Source: an uncultured Chlorobiaceae bacterium
Lineage (GTDB): Bacteria > Bacteroidota > Chlorobiia > Chlorobiales > Chlorobiaceae
Length of the DNA: 64,000 bases
Assembly: GCA_903940125.1 (NCBI GenBank)
Contig: CAJAJL010000067.1
Coordinates: forward strand, 1-64,000
Direction of reading: 5' to 3'
Part shown: piece after piece, positions 20,201-31,129 of the stretch
Position numbering within the stretch: position 1 is the first letter of the stretch
Layout: each line of letters opens with the position of its first letter
Made by a program: the position numbers and the translations under genes
Notes under the pieces: generated by a model
Told to the model about the DNA's origin: nothing
The model's input: the letters and a program-made list of their open reading frames with translations, nothing else
Database searches by the model: none

Positions 20201-21522
20201 TCCTTCCAACGTTTTGCGCTCTGTTCGAGATATCGGTAGGTTTCTGTAGCTTTCGCTTCCTCTTCAACCCAGCGATTCAGTCGTTTCCAAAGCTTGATCA
20301 GACTTTCATGACTGATATCGATGATGCTCTCTTCAAGAAGCTTGCTGGAAACCGGCGGGACAAGAAAACCATAGGAGGGATCTCGAAATATTTCGACAAT
20401 CTCAATGATTTTATCTGTTGACACTCCTGCACGCTCAGCGATTATGGAAATGGATGCAGGATGCCGACCATCCCTATGAGCAGATCCACGTTCACAGATG
20501 GTTCGAAACAGAACTTCGATAATTATTTTTTGTGAATCATTCAGAGTATCGTATGCCTGGTCTGCATGACGAGAAAGAGCCTCGGCAAGTCCACCAACTT
20601 GTTCATAATCCTGCAGGGTCAGCAAATGGCCGAGATGCACCTCGGGAATACCGAAATTAAACGGATTATTCCGATCTGGCTGTTTTGATGGTTTTGTTGT
20701 GGACCACATTCGCATCAACAGATGCTGGAGAACGGGCAGTTGATTGGGATCATTGCCGGTTTCGTTGAGGAGGCGGTTAACCAGTGCTGCCTCAACGTCA
20801 CCGTCGAACACCCGTGCAGGGCCGGTAATGGCAGCTTCACGCTGATCACGGGATAATCGCGGGGTAAGGTACTGGCTCCGGTTCAGCGCTTCGGGTAGAC
20901 CGGGAAATATAGCGCAGTCACTGAGATAGTCGGAACGCATGGTAATCACCACATAAACCCGCATAGCGGATTGAGCAACACTTTCCAGAAGTAATGCCGT
21001 AAAGGCATCCTGCTCATCGCTGTTATCCTTGCTCCGAAAGCGGAAAAGTTCTTCAAACTGGTCAACGATCAGAAGCAGATTGGTCTCCTGTGGCAGCGGA
21101 GTTTCTTCAAGCACCTCTATTAACCCTCTCGGTCCTCGTCGCAAGTTGACCGCAAGCGTTTCCGCACTTTCTTCAGTTGTAGAAGATGTTTTTTTTCGCT
21201 CACAACCAAGGATATTTTCCACCATCAATGCATCGGCAAGAGCTTTCAGTGGATTTGTGCCAGGACGCATGATGGCGATTTTCCAACGGGAACCTGCTGT
21301 TACTATAAATCCAGATTCCAGAGCGGGAATCATCCCTGCAAGAACCAGCGAAGATTTCCCACACCCGGAAGGACCAACAACTCCAAGAAACCGGGTTTGT
21401 GATAATTTCCGTAATAGCTCATCTGTCTGTTCTTCACGCCCGAAAAATATATCAGCCTCTGAAGAATGAAAAGGTCTCAATCCAGGATAAGGAAACATAG
21501 CTGAAGAATACATGGTTGACAT
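17224..21522 (-). CDS. nSTAND1 ATPase with TM segment, YD-like repeat array and PDZ-like end
   Basis: This is a 1432-residue protein. Residues 10-30 (PYPGLRPFHSSEADIFFGRE) are the signature start of the novel STAND-1 NTPases. Walker A is GPSGCGKSS at 50-58 and Walker B is LLLIVDQFEE at 149-158. A helical STAND arm follows to about residue 505, then a transmembrane segment (about 513-533). From about residue 650 to 1310 there are about 18 degenerate repeats of roughly 32 residues with the consensus G-Y-H-x3-x3-YD-x2-G-x6-YFD-x4-P-V. The last roughly 120 residues contain a PDZ-like segment (AAKVGLCAGDVLWIYG). The start overlaps the TIR gene stop (TAATG), so the two are translationally coupled. 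By family analogy it is a signalling NTPase in which ligand sensing by the repeats drives oligomerisation; its function is unproven. Confidence 0.85.
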   Translation of the reverse strand: MSTMYSSAMFPYPGLRPFHSSEADIFFGREEQTDELLRKLSQTRFLGVVGPSGCGKSSLVLAGMIPALESGFIVTAGSRWKIAIMRPGTNPLKALADALMVENILGCERKKTSSTTEESAETLAVNLRRGPRGLIEVLEETPLPQETNLLLIVDQFEELFRFRSKDNSDEQDAFTALLLESVAQSAMRVYVVITMRSDYLSDCAIFPGLPEALNRSQYLTPRLSRDQREAAITGPARVFDGDVEAALVNRLLNETGNDPNQLPVLQHLLMRMWSTTKPSKQPDRNNPFNFGIPEVHLGHLLTLQDYEQVGGLAEALSRHADQAYDTLNDSQKIIIEVLFRTICERGSAHRDGRHPASISIIAERAGVSTDKIIEIVEIFRDPSYGFLVPPVSSKLLEESIIDISHESLIKLWKRLNRWVEEEAKATETYRYLEQSAKRWKDGQAALWSTPNLENALAWKERERPTASWAERYGGNFQLAIEFLEASQAKKKAEEVAQETRRQQELRKTRRLLKTSVIAIATGIIAISLYLYLYVIPYHSYSRNFTKRWGVIYPVGPLSDSAVKHRAFTLKLTSSGRLNPVQSVEVLDANGHPTPNHTISTYLADWDKVEKQEKPVRYEFTYDRQGNVIFEAARDRFKRRSLTFVRIPFEQKKTASAKSFFADIADKIHAFFHASSITSTKVFFVDANGFPKPQGHSCAEIVEIHYDTSGFEANQKYYDRWGNPQPGPDNAYGIKLVYDDQGREIGRISLNEQGKPINDDGWNAGLYHKYDAEGNQIWSTAIDAKGEPTLVRSGWHAVKRIYDKWGNEVERAYFGLSGEPVVEKEYYKAHKITVLYDDRGNLISIKLFDTADQPITAKPEYFDFPAHEKRRTYTASNQLETDSYFDTDSKKPLTGTSGWHKLKYEYDNNGFNCAITTLNATDTPVVTQQGFCRTEWKIDSFGRIIKERYFDAAHHPVTNTEGYHCKRNNYDQAGNIIKEAYFDALGRPASDKTNGVPCVLRTFDLFGHCRSEQFCDPSEKPVNGLQHFSRIEREYDKLGFMTKVSWFDKERNPCKGPSGIHCTKMFYDSHTGQMIEEKNFDTKIQPAVNNDGIHEIIYAYNDKRQQIKYQCFGLNRQAVEDSNGDHVKEWLYDERGREISYTRLRAGGSPNFDRSLDIAKRTSVYNRENKWTEQAYYDERNRLVIGPYGYAKGSRIYYSDGGIERYSFGANGKLNFNPLYGCAIKYDGPLKLSYYGPDRKLITGPEGFAEQRIQRDKNGKVLSMAWFGLEGQAVAGPSGYHRIEKSTDGKMVRNFDTENRPIRSPGRYTLIPLLYIREIIDMHQPAAKVGLCAGDVLWIYGSWSFQTALAAEQAKGTKNDNILAAYQSFLNEIKRHSRERTSMTVLRNGKPIAIVVPPLPGQMLGMNISDRRIPVAIFERWKGVISSQKTGPL

Positions 21523-22859
21523 TATGCATTCTCCTTTTCAAGACCATCAATAAAGGCGGAAATCTCTTTATTCAGATGGAAATCATCAATACCTTTCTTC
21601 AAATCAAGCAATTGCAGATTTGGAAACATGCACTCAATAGAGCTTTTCTCTTCAGGTGGCCCTTCAAATATCGCAAATGCCGGAATCGGCTTCTCCCGTT
21701 TTGAAAGCATTTTTCTGCATTCAAGCAACTGCCTGCGCACCCAAAGAGCGGTACTGCTTCCATAGATGACAATCAGACCATCACACTCAAGAAGATTTAC
21801 TTCAAGATCACTTCTCATATCCGATGGATCTCCACTGGCAAGAGGGCGACTGTACCCGACGCCCTGTCGTTTCAGTTCATCACATACTTTTTCTGCAAGT
21901 GGCCGATCCGAAGACGCCATGTTGACAAAAATCAACGCATTCAAATTTGCTGGCTTTTTCACCGGTAGTGGTTTCACTTGTGGCGGTTTCAGGACAAACT
22001 CCTTAACTGCCCGTTTAAACTCTTCGATACCTTCTGCTCTTACCTTGTCGCCGCTTACCAATAATTGATGTTCCTGATCCTGAATAGATGCAATATCAAG
22101 GTAGGGGCTGCGCCACTGGAAAAGAGGTCTTCCGGAATTTCTGGCAATGTCATACTGCAGCTGTAAATATCCATTTGGAGAATCATCTGGTTTCTTCTCT
22201 GACCGCCCGCTTAGCAACTGCACAAAAACAGCGCATTCAGAGAGATCTTGTTCTGTGCATAATCTCAAATTGGTCGTTTCAAAGGTTGGATCCAGTGTGT
22301 AGCAGCTATTCGGAAGAACATAAATCCCATATTGGTTGAGATAGCTTTTAACACTTGCTCTTTCATCTTCCAAATCGTTAGTAACATCAGCAAGAAACAC
22401 GGAACGTTCCTTTGATTGTATGGGCACTTCTGGCGCATCCGGTATTGGATCCGGAAGTGCTTCTGTTGGTGGAAATGATGTAATAGCATTGAAGAGGTCG
22501 ATAGCTTCATTCCTCTGGGGATTGCAGTAATTGACAAACTGAACTGTCTTTAATTCCGAAGGGAGCTGGCTAATCTTAACATTATCGCCAACAAACACCG
22601 GTAAGATGTGTTTACGAAGACGAAGCGCATAGGTGTACTCAAGTGTACAGGCTACTGAATCATGTGATTCCTGACTCAACGCAAGAACAAAGATGTCACA
22701 AGCGCGTATTCTGGTCAGGATTTCATCCCACCATTGCTGCCCACCTGAAAGTTTTTTGTCGATCCATAGCTCGCAGTTTGGAAACTTGCTCAAATCATTG
22801 AAAAGCACTTCGACACTTTTGTTTGTTTTACTGCTATAGCTCAGGAATATTTTTTTCAT
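21522..22859 (-). CDS. TIR-domain protein with three TIR/DUF4062-like modules
   Basis: This is a 445-residue soluble protein. Module 1 (residues 1-125) is a classical TIR domain: KKIFLSYSSKTNKSV, the DKKLSGGQQWWDEI loop, and FVLALSQESHDSVACTLEY, where Glu74 occupies the position of the NAD-cleaving glutamate. Module 2 (about 150-290) begins SVFLADVTNDLEDERASVKSYL and resembles the DUF4062-like TIR relatives that accompany nSTAND proteins. Module 3 (about 305-440) contains ALIFVNMASSDRPLAEKVCDEL and CDGLIVIYGSSTALWVRRQL, a third TIR-like fold. Its stop overlaps the ATPase start by one base. It is the likely effector (NADase or cyclic-nucleotide producer) of a STAND-TIR pair; activity is inferred from the motif only. 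Confidence 0.82.
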   Translation of the reverse strand: MKKIFLSYSSKTNKSVEVLFNDLSKFPNCELWIDKKLSGGQQWWDEILTRIRACDIFVLALSQESHDSVACTLEYTYALRLRKHILPVFVGDNVKISQLPSELKTVQFVNYCNPQRNEAIDLFNAITSFPPTEALPDPIPDAPEVPIQSKERSVFLADVTNDLEDERASVKSYLNQYGIYVLPNSCYTLDPTFETTNLRLCTEQDLSECAVFVQLLSGRSEKKPDDSPNGYLQLQYDIARNSGRPLFQWRSPYLDIASIQDQEHQLLVSGDKVRAEGIEEFKRAVKEFVLKPPQVKPLPVKKPANLNALIFVNMASSDRPLAEKVCDELKRQGVGYSRPLASGDPSDMRSDLEVNLLECDGLIVIYGSSTALWVRRQLLECRKMLSKREKPIPAFAIFEGPPEEKSSIECMFPNLQLLDLKKGIDDFHLNKEISAFIDGLEKENA

Positions 22860-23182
22860 AATTCACTGCTATATTCGTTGCTGAATTTCATGTACTGCCA
22901 AGTTACCGAAAATACGGGGGAAAAAGTATCTTTGAAGAACGGATTTAGACCTTAACAAGAGATATTGAAGCAGTCTGGCGGCTCTATTGTTATACGTCAC
23001 ATCCTGCCAAGTCACAAAAGCACGAGGACGAGGACTCAGAGCGCGGCATGAATGGTACAGTAATTCCTTCTTCTGGTAGAAATCCATCCTCTATGATATT
23101 CAGCCTTCTGTTTTTTTGATATCTTTACAATATTTTGAGATGAGATGTTGGTGTTCTTCAATCATTTCTTACCTGAATCGTT
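22860..23182. other. Divergent 323-base promoter region with one copy of a direct repeat
   Basis: This lies between the leftward TIR gene and the rightward SLOG-SLATT gene. It must hold both promoters. It contains the first copy of the 26-bp direct repeat (22995-23020). No ORF with a credible RBS is present. The section 23095-23180 is AT rich with a T7 run. Confidence 0.5.
22995..23020 (+). repeat. Direct repeat copy 1 flanking the SLOG-SLATT gene
   Basis: CGTCACATCCTGCCAAGTCA followed by CAAAAG. The same 26 bases with one change (GAAAAG) recur at 24898-24923. The two copies bracket the SLOG-SLATT gene, as would be expected of an inserted cassette or of duplicated element ends. Confidence 0.75.
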
Positions 23183-24886
23183 ATGCCGGAAATATCGGAG
23201 CAACTCTCCTATGAACTTCGTATCGGAGTAACCGGTCATCGGAATCTGTCAAGGCAAGCCGCTGTTGCAGAAGCTGTCGACAGGCTGGTTGACCGTCTTG
23301 ACAAATTGATGGGTCATAATAAAAATCTTCCACTTGAATGGATCGTTATTTCACCCTTAGCAAAAGGTGCTGACAGAATTGTTGCTCGATCAATCTTGAA
23401 CAAAGAGCATGCTCGTTTGAAAGTACTCTCCCCCTTTTCTCTCAATGAATACCGGAAAGACTTCACCAACCCTGAAGATTTGAAGGAATTCAATGAACTC
23501 CTGAAAAAAGCCGATCCTCCGGTGGTAGAGCTCGGAAAAAATACCTCTGATTTGACCAAATCTCAACGTTCTGCAGGGTACCTACGCGTTGGGAGAGAGG
23601 TTGTTGATACCTGCGAAATCCTGATTGCCATCTGGGACGGCAAGCCTGCAGAGGGGCAAGGCGGAACGGCAGAGATTGTCAGCTATGCTCTTGAACGGGG
23701 GCGTACCGTACTCCGCATTGATGCAGAAAACCCCACCGCCCCAGTCAAACTGCTTCTGGCGCTGAAAAACGAGGGGGAACAGGAAAGCAGTCTCGACTTT
23801 CAAGAGTTCACATTACCTGATACTGCAAGGAAGCTCTCTCTGAACTATCATCAGTTTATGACGTTTTGTAGCGATCCATCGTTACCCAAGGAAAAACTCA
23901 ACGATTTGACAGAACAGTGCCGTCAGGAGGTCAAAAAGGTTGCCGACAAAGCAAAACTGGACCCCGCTCGACTGAAACCGATTATCGACTACCTCATACC
24001 GACCTATGCACGGGCAGACGCACTCGCCGCACATTACCAGAACTGGCATTTCTGGTTAAGCATAGTTATCCATATTTTATCCGCGCTTGCCGTTTCTATT
24101 GCGGTGTTTCAAGTGATCCTTTTTCCACAGCTGATAGGGCTGATCTGCCTGGAAGTCATTGCAATGCTTATCGTACTACTAATGAGTAGCAGGAACTCCT
24201 GGCATGAAAACTGGATCGATTACCGATTCCTTGCAGAGCAATTGCGCACCGCCATCTTTACCGGTGTACTGGAACTCAATGCTTAATCAGGTCCGGCTAA
24301 CGCTCCGAAAACAATGCCCTTTTATAATAAACCCAAAAACTGGATTGATTTTACCATTGCCAGCCTGATACAGAAAGTCCTCAGGCATCCGTGTTCGACT
24401 GCTGATTTCAGCGTTCTCAAAGAGTTTGTCATTGAAGGTTGGTTGGACGATCAAAGAAAATGGCACATGAAAAATGCTCGCACAAAGAAGCACACTGAGG
24501 ATCAACTGCGTGGAACGGTACTCTTTTTCTTCTGGGGTACTCTTCTGATGGCGCTGTTCCATTTGAGCGAAATTGGACATGAGCATAGTGCGGCAACGAA
24601 CAAAATTTTGTCGTTGATGAGCAAGTGAAGTAAAGTCTTAGCAATTGCTTTACCTGCATGGGGCGCGGCAATACACGCTATCAGCAAACAGCTGGAGTAT
24701 GATCGTGTGGCTGAACGATCAGAAAAAATGGCCGGTGAATTGGGTCGATTGGTAACTCTCGCAAAAGAGAGTGACAATTTGAACGATCTCAGGGAAATCA
24801 TCCTGTAAACTATCCGTACGGTCAATCTTGAAAATTACGAGTGGTGGGCGCTCATCAGCTTCAACCCACCTGAGCTGGTTGCATGA
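23183..24886 (+). pseudogene. SLOG-SLATT membrane protein gene with three in-frame stop codons
   Basis: One reading frame runs through 567 codons and is interrupted by TAA at 24284, TGA at 24626 and TAA at 24806, with no frameshift; the natural stop is TGA at 24884. The N-terminal part is a SLOG-like nucleotide-binding domain (LRIGVTGHRNLS, ISPLAKGADRIVARS, then GQGGTAEIVSYALERGRTVL). From about residue 275 a SLATT-type domain follows: a first hydrophobic pair, RNSWHENWIDYRFLAEQLR, then beyond the first stop WLDDQRKWHMKNARTKKHTE with a TM segment. Beyond the second stop is LAIALPAWGAAIHAISKQLEYDRVAERS, and beyond the third ENYEWWALISFNPP. All parts match one family in order. The 367-residue first segment might still be made. 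SLOG-SLATT proteins are predicted pore-type effectors that respond to nucleotide signals. Confidence 0.85.
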
Positions 24887-24897
24887 GATGGTGATGT

Positions 24898-24923
24898 CGT
24901 CACATCCTGCCAAGTCAGAAAAG
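24898..24923 (+). repeat. Direct repeat copy 2 flanking the SLOG-SLATT gene
   Basis: 25 of 26 bases are identical to 22995-23020, in the same orientation. It starts 11 bases after the natural stop of the SLOG-SLATT frame. The 150 bases that follow (to 25077) are noncoding, although the minus strand has an open stretch of about 75 codons with no recognisable product. Confidence 0.75.
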
Positions 24924-25077
24924 TTTGAAGAGGTGCAGTTCGATAGTCCGAGATGGTGTCAACGATGACGAATTCGGAATAGGGCCAACATGGGCGTGAA
25001 CCGACAGGAACCGTTGCGCCTGCCTTGGTGATTTGAACTTTAGCATCTACCGTTCTGATCAACTGCCAGCCAGGCTG

Positions 25078-26589
25078 CTATCTCTGCAAACCCAGCACTT
25101 GTTTGCCTTTCGCGGTAGTGCGATATTGTTGTTTTTTGCTTCTTGGAGTGTTGGGCAAAACTTGTTCCACCAATCCCAATTTCAGCAGATGCGAAAGGGC
25201 CTTTTTAAAATTACCAGTACGGGATTCATAGCCAAGAAGGTCAAGAAGCGATGAAGTACTTTGTACCATTTCCAGGCAACCTTCCACTATCCGTTGCTGT
25301 ACCTCAGTCAATGAAATATTTGCCTCATCATGGGCCTCATCATGGGCCTCATCATGGGCCTCATCATGGGCCCCTGATTTTAATCTTAGCACAGGATTTT
25401 CTGTCCCACCAAATTCCGGGGCATGCACAATGATTCGAAACACATCCCCCTCAATCATTTCAGGATCTGCACCACCATATGCTTTACCGTATTTCATCAT
25501 TTTGCGCATTCCAGAACCAAGCTCATCGGCCCACCCAATCTGGCGAAAAAATTTACAGATAACAGGGTTTTTCGGAAATGGGGTAAAGGTGTCTGGGTTG
25601 AGTACTCCCAAACCATGAGGCTTATTGCTGTTTTCGGTGCGTACCTGACCGTATTCAATGATAAACTTAGCCGGAAAAGCGTGACGGTATTCTCGATGGA
25701 TAAGAATATTGGAAGCAACTTCCCTAAAAATAGCTTCACGAATGCTGATTCGCTGTATCCCTTCAAGGTAAAAAGTGTCAGGGAGGTGCTTGCGTACAAA
25801 GGCCATGATGCGATCATGACTCTCAATCAAATTGGTATCAACAAAATCCCGATCGTCATAACGGTCAAGGTTAACCTTGCGCAAGATCAGGTCGGTACGA
25901 TGATGTGGCACTGCAGAAAGGATTACGCAGTCCTTACCCAGGAGCAGAATACCGGCAAGAGTAACGCCCCGTTTACCGGTTTCATGGTCCGTCTGATAAA
26001 GTTGGGCGCTTTTAATCAATTCCATATCATCCATGTTAATCCATGGATGATCTTTGTTCCAAACGCCCGCGAGCCTTCGGCATCGGTCAATCAAATCCGA
26101 ACGCAGGTCGGATAGTGCCGCAAAGGGGTATATCTTATTTTCAGAATAGGTTGCCTGCTTGCGGTGATAGATGTCAGCAACCATGCGTGTATGATCAGTA
26201 ATATCAAAGTCTCCATCTTCATTCCGATCGTAGATACGGCCGTTACAGCGATGTACCTGTGAGCTTTCAGGCACATAAATACGCAGGATCATTTTCCCGC
26301 TCAACGAAACCTCATCTACGGAAAGATAGGCTGGTGGATTAATTTTGTTCGGGTTGTTCATGCCCGTTACAAAGTCCTTTTTGATCTGCGCCATTGCTTC
26401 AACATCGACACCTGTGACCTCTCCTGAATCATTAATACCAAGCAAAATCGTTCCGCCACACCGATTGAGAAAAGCACAAACTGTCTCATAGATATCTCGA
26501 GTGATCTGACTCCGACAGGATTTGAACTCTGTCGACCATCCTTCCCCCTGATGAATCAGTTTCAGTATCTGGTGTTCGCTTCCGTTCAC
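25078..26589 (-). CDS. AlbA_2 (Schlafen-like) putative transcriptional regulator with HATPase_c_4 region
   Basis: This is a 503-residue protein. Residues about 10-130 form an AlbA_2 DNA/RNA-binding domain: EGWSTEFKSCRSQITRDIYETVCAFLNRCGGTILLGINDSGEVTGVD, typical of COG2865 proteins. The middle region (IREAIFREVASNILIHREY, then GLGVLNPDTFTPFPKNPVICKFFRQIGWADELGSGMRKM) is the degenerate ATPase segment of the same family. A C-terminal winged-helix-like part (LLDLLGYESRTGNFKKALSHLLKLGLVEQ) follows a four-fold His-Asp-Glu-Ala repeat at about residues 407-422. Such proteins occur often in defence islands; Schlafen-type AlbA domains can cleave RNA, but no activity can be claimed here. It is monocistronic and divergent from rnhB. 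Confidence 0.85.
   Translation of the reverse strand: MNGSEHQILKLIHQGEGWSTEFKSCRSQITRDIYETVCAFLNRCGGTILLGINDSGEVTGVDVEAMAQIKKDFVTGMNNPNKINPPAYLSVDEVSLSGKMILRIYVPESSQVHRCNGRIYDRNEDGDFDITDHTRMVADIYHRKQATYSENKIYPFAALSDLRSDLIDRCRRLAGVWNKDHPWINMDDMELIKSAQLYQTDHETGKRGVTLAGILLLGKDCVILSAVPHHRTDLILRKVNLDRYDDRDFVDTNLIESHDRIMAFVRKHLPDTFYLEGIQRISIREAIFREVASNILIHREYRHAFPAKFIIEYGQVRTENSNKPHGLGVLNPDTFTPFPKNPVICKFFRQIGWADELGSGMRKMMKYGKAYGGADPEMIEGDVFRIIVHAPEFGGTENPVLRLKSGAHDEAHDEAHDEAHDEANISLTEVQQRIVEGCLEMVQSTSSLLDLLGYESRTGNFKKALSHLLKLGLVEQVLPNTPRSKKQQYRTTAKGKQVLGLQR
25324..25371 (-). repeat. 12-bp tandem repeat, four perfect copies, inside the AlbA_2 gene
   Basis: Four exact copies of CTCATCATGGGC (plus strand) run head to tail and encode (Ala-His-Asp-Glu)4 on the minus strand. 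The unit is a multiple of three, so copy-number change by slippage would lengthen or shorten a linker without breaking the frame. Confidence 0.95.
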
Positions 26590-26710
26590 TTTAGAATTAT
26601 TGTTTTTGAACAGGTGAATTCATTGATCAAATAAATTTCGATCTTTTGTGTGCCTATACAGCCAAATAACAAGTGTATATTTTACGAAATATAACAATAG
26701 CATCAAACAC

Positions 26711-27328
26711 ATGTTCACTGACTACGAATTCCCCTTATGGGAAACGATAGACAATATCTGCGGGATTGATGAGGTTGGTCGAGGACCGCTGGCCGGGCCG
26801 GTGGTTGCCGGAGCGGTTATGTTTCCCCGATGGTTCAGGCCTGACGGAAGTGTGCTCGAACAGTTGAATGACTCCAAGAAGCTGTCAGCTAAAATGCGGG
26901 AGGAACTTGTTCCTGAAATTAAAAAACATGCTCTTGGCTGGGCGGTTGCCGCAGTTGAACCGGACACGATTGACAGCATAAACATCCTGCAGGCGACCAT
27001 GCTTGCCATGAATAATGCCGTCGAGTCGCTGTCAGTCCGCCCGGATCTTCTGCTTGTTGATGGCAACAGATTCAGGACAAATCTCGGGATTCCCTATAAA
27101 ACGATTGTGAAGGGAGACTCGAAGGTGTTTTCAATTGCCGCCGCTTCAGTGCTTGCCAAAATCCATAGGGACGAGCTTATGGCCACATACAGCGCAGAGT
27201 GGCCTGAGTATGGTTTTGACCGACATGTCGGCTATGGCACCGCAGAACACGTTCGAGCCATTATGCAATATGGGCGCTGTCCGATTCACCGTAAAAGCTT
27301 CAAGCTCCGACAACTTGGTGAAAAATAA
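26711..27328 (+). CDS. rnhB: Ribonuclease HII
   Basis: The 205-residue enzyme cleaves the RNA strand of RNA-DNA hybrids and single ribonucleotides in DNA. The catalytic signature [20 protein letters not shown] (Asp-Glu) is at about residues 16-35. Later acidic residues lie in LLVDGNRF and in the segment [24 protein letters not shown], and [10 protein letters not shown]-like sequence appears as [12 protein letters not shown]. The frame is open 21 codons further upstream, but that extension does not resemble the family, so MFTDYEF at 26711 is used. yraN follows 8 bases downstream, the common rnhB-yraN pairing. Confidence 0.95.
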   Translation: MFTDYEFPLWETIDNICGIDEVGRGPLAGPVVAGAVMFPRWFRPDGSVLEQLNDSKKLSAKMREELVPEIKKHALGWAVAAVEPDTIDSINILQATMLAMNNAVESLSVRPDLLLVDGNRFRTNLGIPYKTIVKGDSKVFSIAAASVLAKIHRDELMATYSAEWPEYGFDRHVGYGTAEHVRAIMQYGRCPIHRKSFKLRQLGEK

Positions 27329-27336
27329 CGCCTGCC

Positions 27337-27720
27337 ATGCTTGATCCTCATCAGCTCGGACAAGAGGGTGAACGACTTGCCGCCGATTACCTTATAAAAA
27401 AAGGCTACCATATCATTAAGCGCAATTACCGCTACCATCGTCATGAGATTGATATTGTTGCCCTGCACCATTTGACACTCTGTTTCATTGAGGTGAAAAC
27501 CCGTTCAAACAATGAAAAGGGGCATCCGTCAGAAGCCGTAACCCCATCGAAACAGCGGGAGATCATCAAAGCTGCACGGGCCTTCCTTGCTTTTTCCGGT
27601 GATGAGGTGAGAGATTGCCGGTTCGATGTTGTTGCAATCACAGTTGAAAACATGGAGGAGCACCCTCTCCGCCGGTATGAAATCGAGCATGTTATCGATG
27701 CATTCTGGGAGACATCCTGA
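27337..27720 (+). CDS. YraN family (UPF0102) putative endonuclease
   Basis: This 127-residue protein has the YraN/UPF0102 pattern. LGQEGERLAADYLIKKGYHIIKRNYRYHRHEIDIVALHHLTLCFIEVKTR contains the predicted nuclease-fold residues Glu, Asp and the ExK of IEVKTR, as in Holliday-junction resolvase-like folds. Biochemical function is unsettled. It follows rnhB by 8 bases and is almost certainly co-transcribed with it, fitting a DNA maintenance role. The segment ends 79 bases before gyrB. Length is typical at 115-130 residues. Confidence 0.9.
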   Translation: MLDPHQLGQEGERLAADYLIKKGYHIIKRNYRYHRHEIDIVALHHLTLCFIEVKTRSNNEKGHPSEAVTPSKQREIIKAARAFLAFSGDEVRDCRFDVVAITVENMEEHPLRRYEIEHVIDAFWETS

Positions 27721-27742
27721 GCACTTAAGACAAGTATAATGA

Positions 27743-31078
<3,336 letters not shown>

Positions 31079-31129
31079 TCCTTACGTATAAAATATTATT
31101 TATTCTGCCTCGCACCGTTGCGCTTATTC

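Noticed and set aside
24284-24286. Stop at 24284 as the true end of a 367-residue gene with a separate small downstream gene
   Set aside because: The same frame continues with the matching SLATT sequence on both sides of all three stops, so one broken gene is the simpler reading.
24835-25062. 75-codon minus-strand ORF between the SLATT and AlbA_2 genes
   Set aside because: It overlaps the end of the SLATT frame and the direct repeat, with no RBS or family match; may be a gene remnant.
25324-25371. Short regular repeats that could suggest a CRISPR array
   Set aside because: Units are 12 bp, directly adjacent without spacers, and lie in frame inside a gene.
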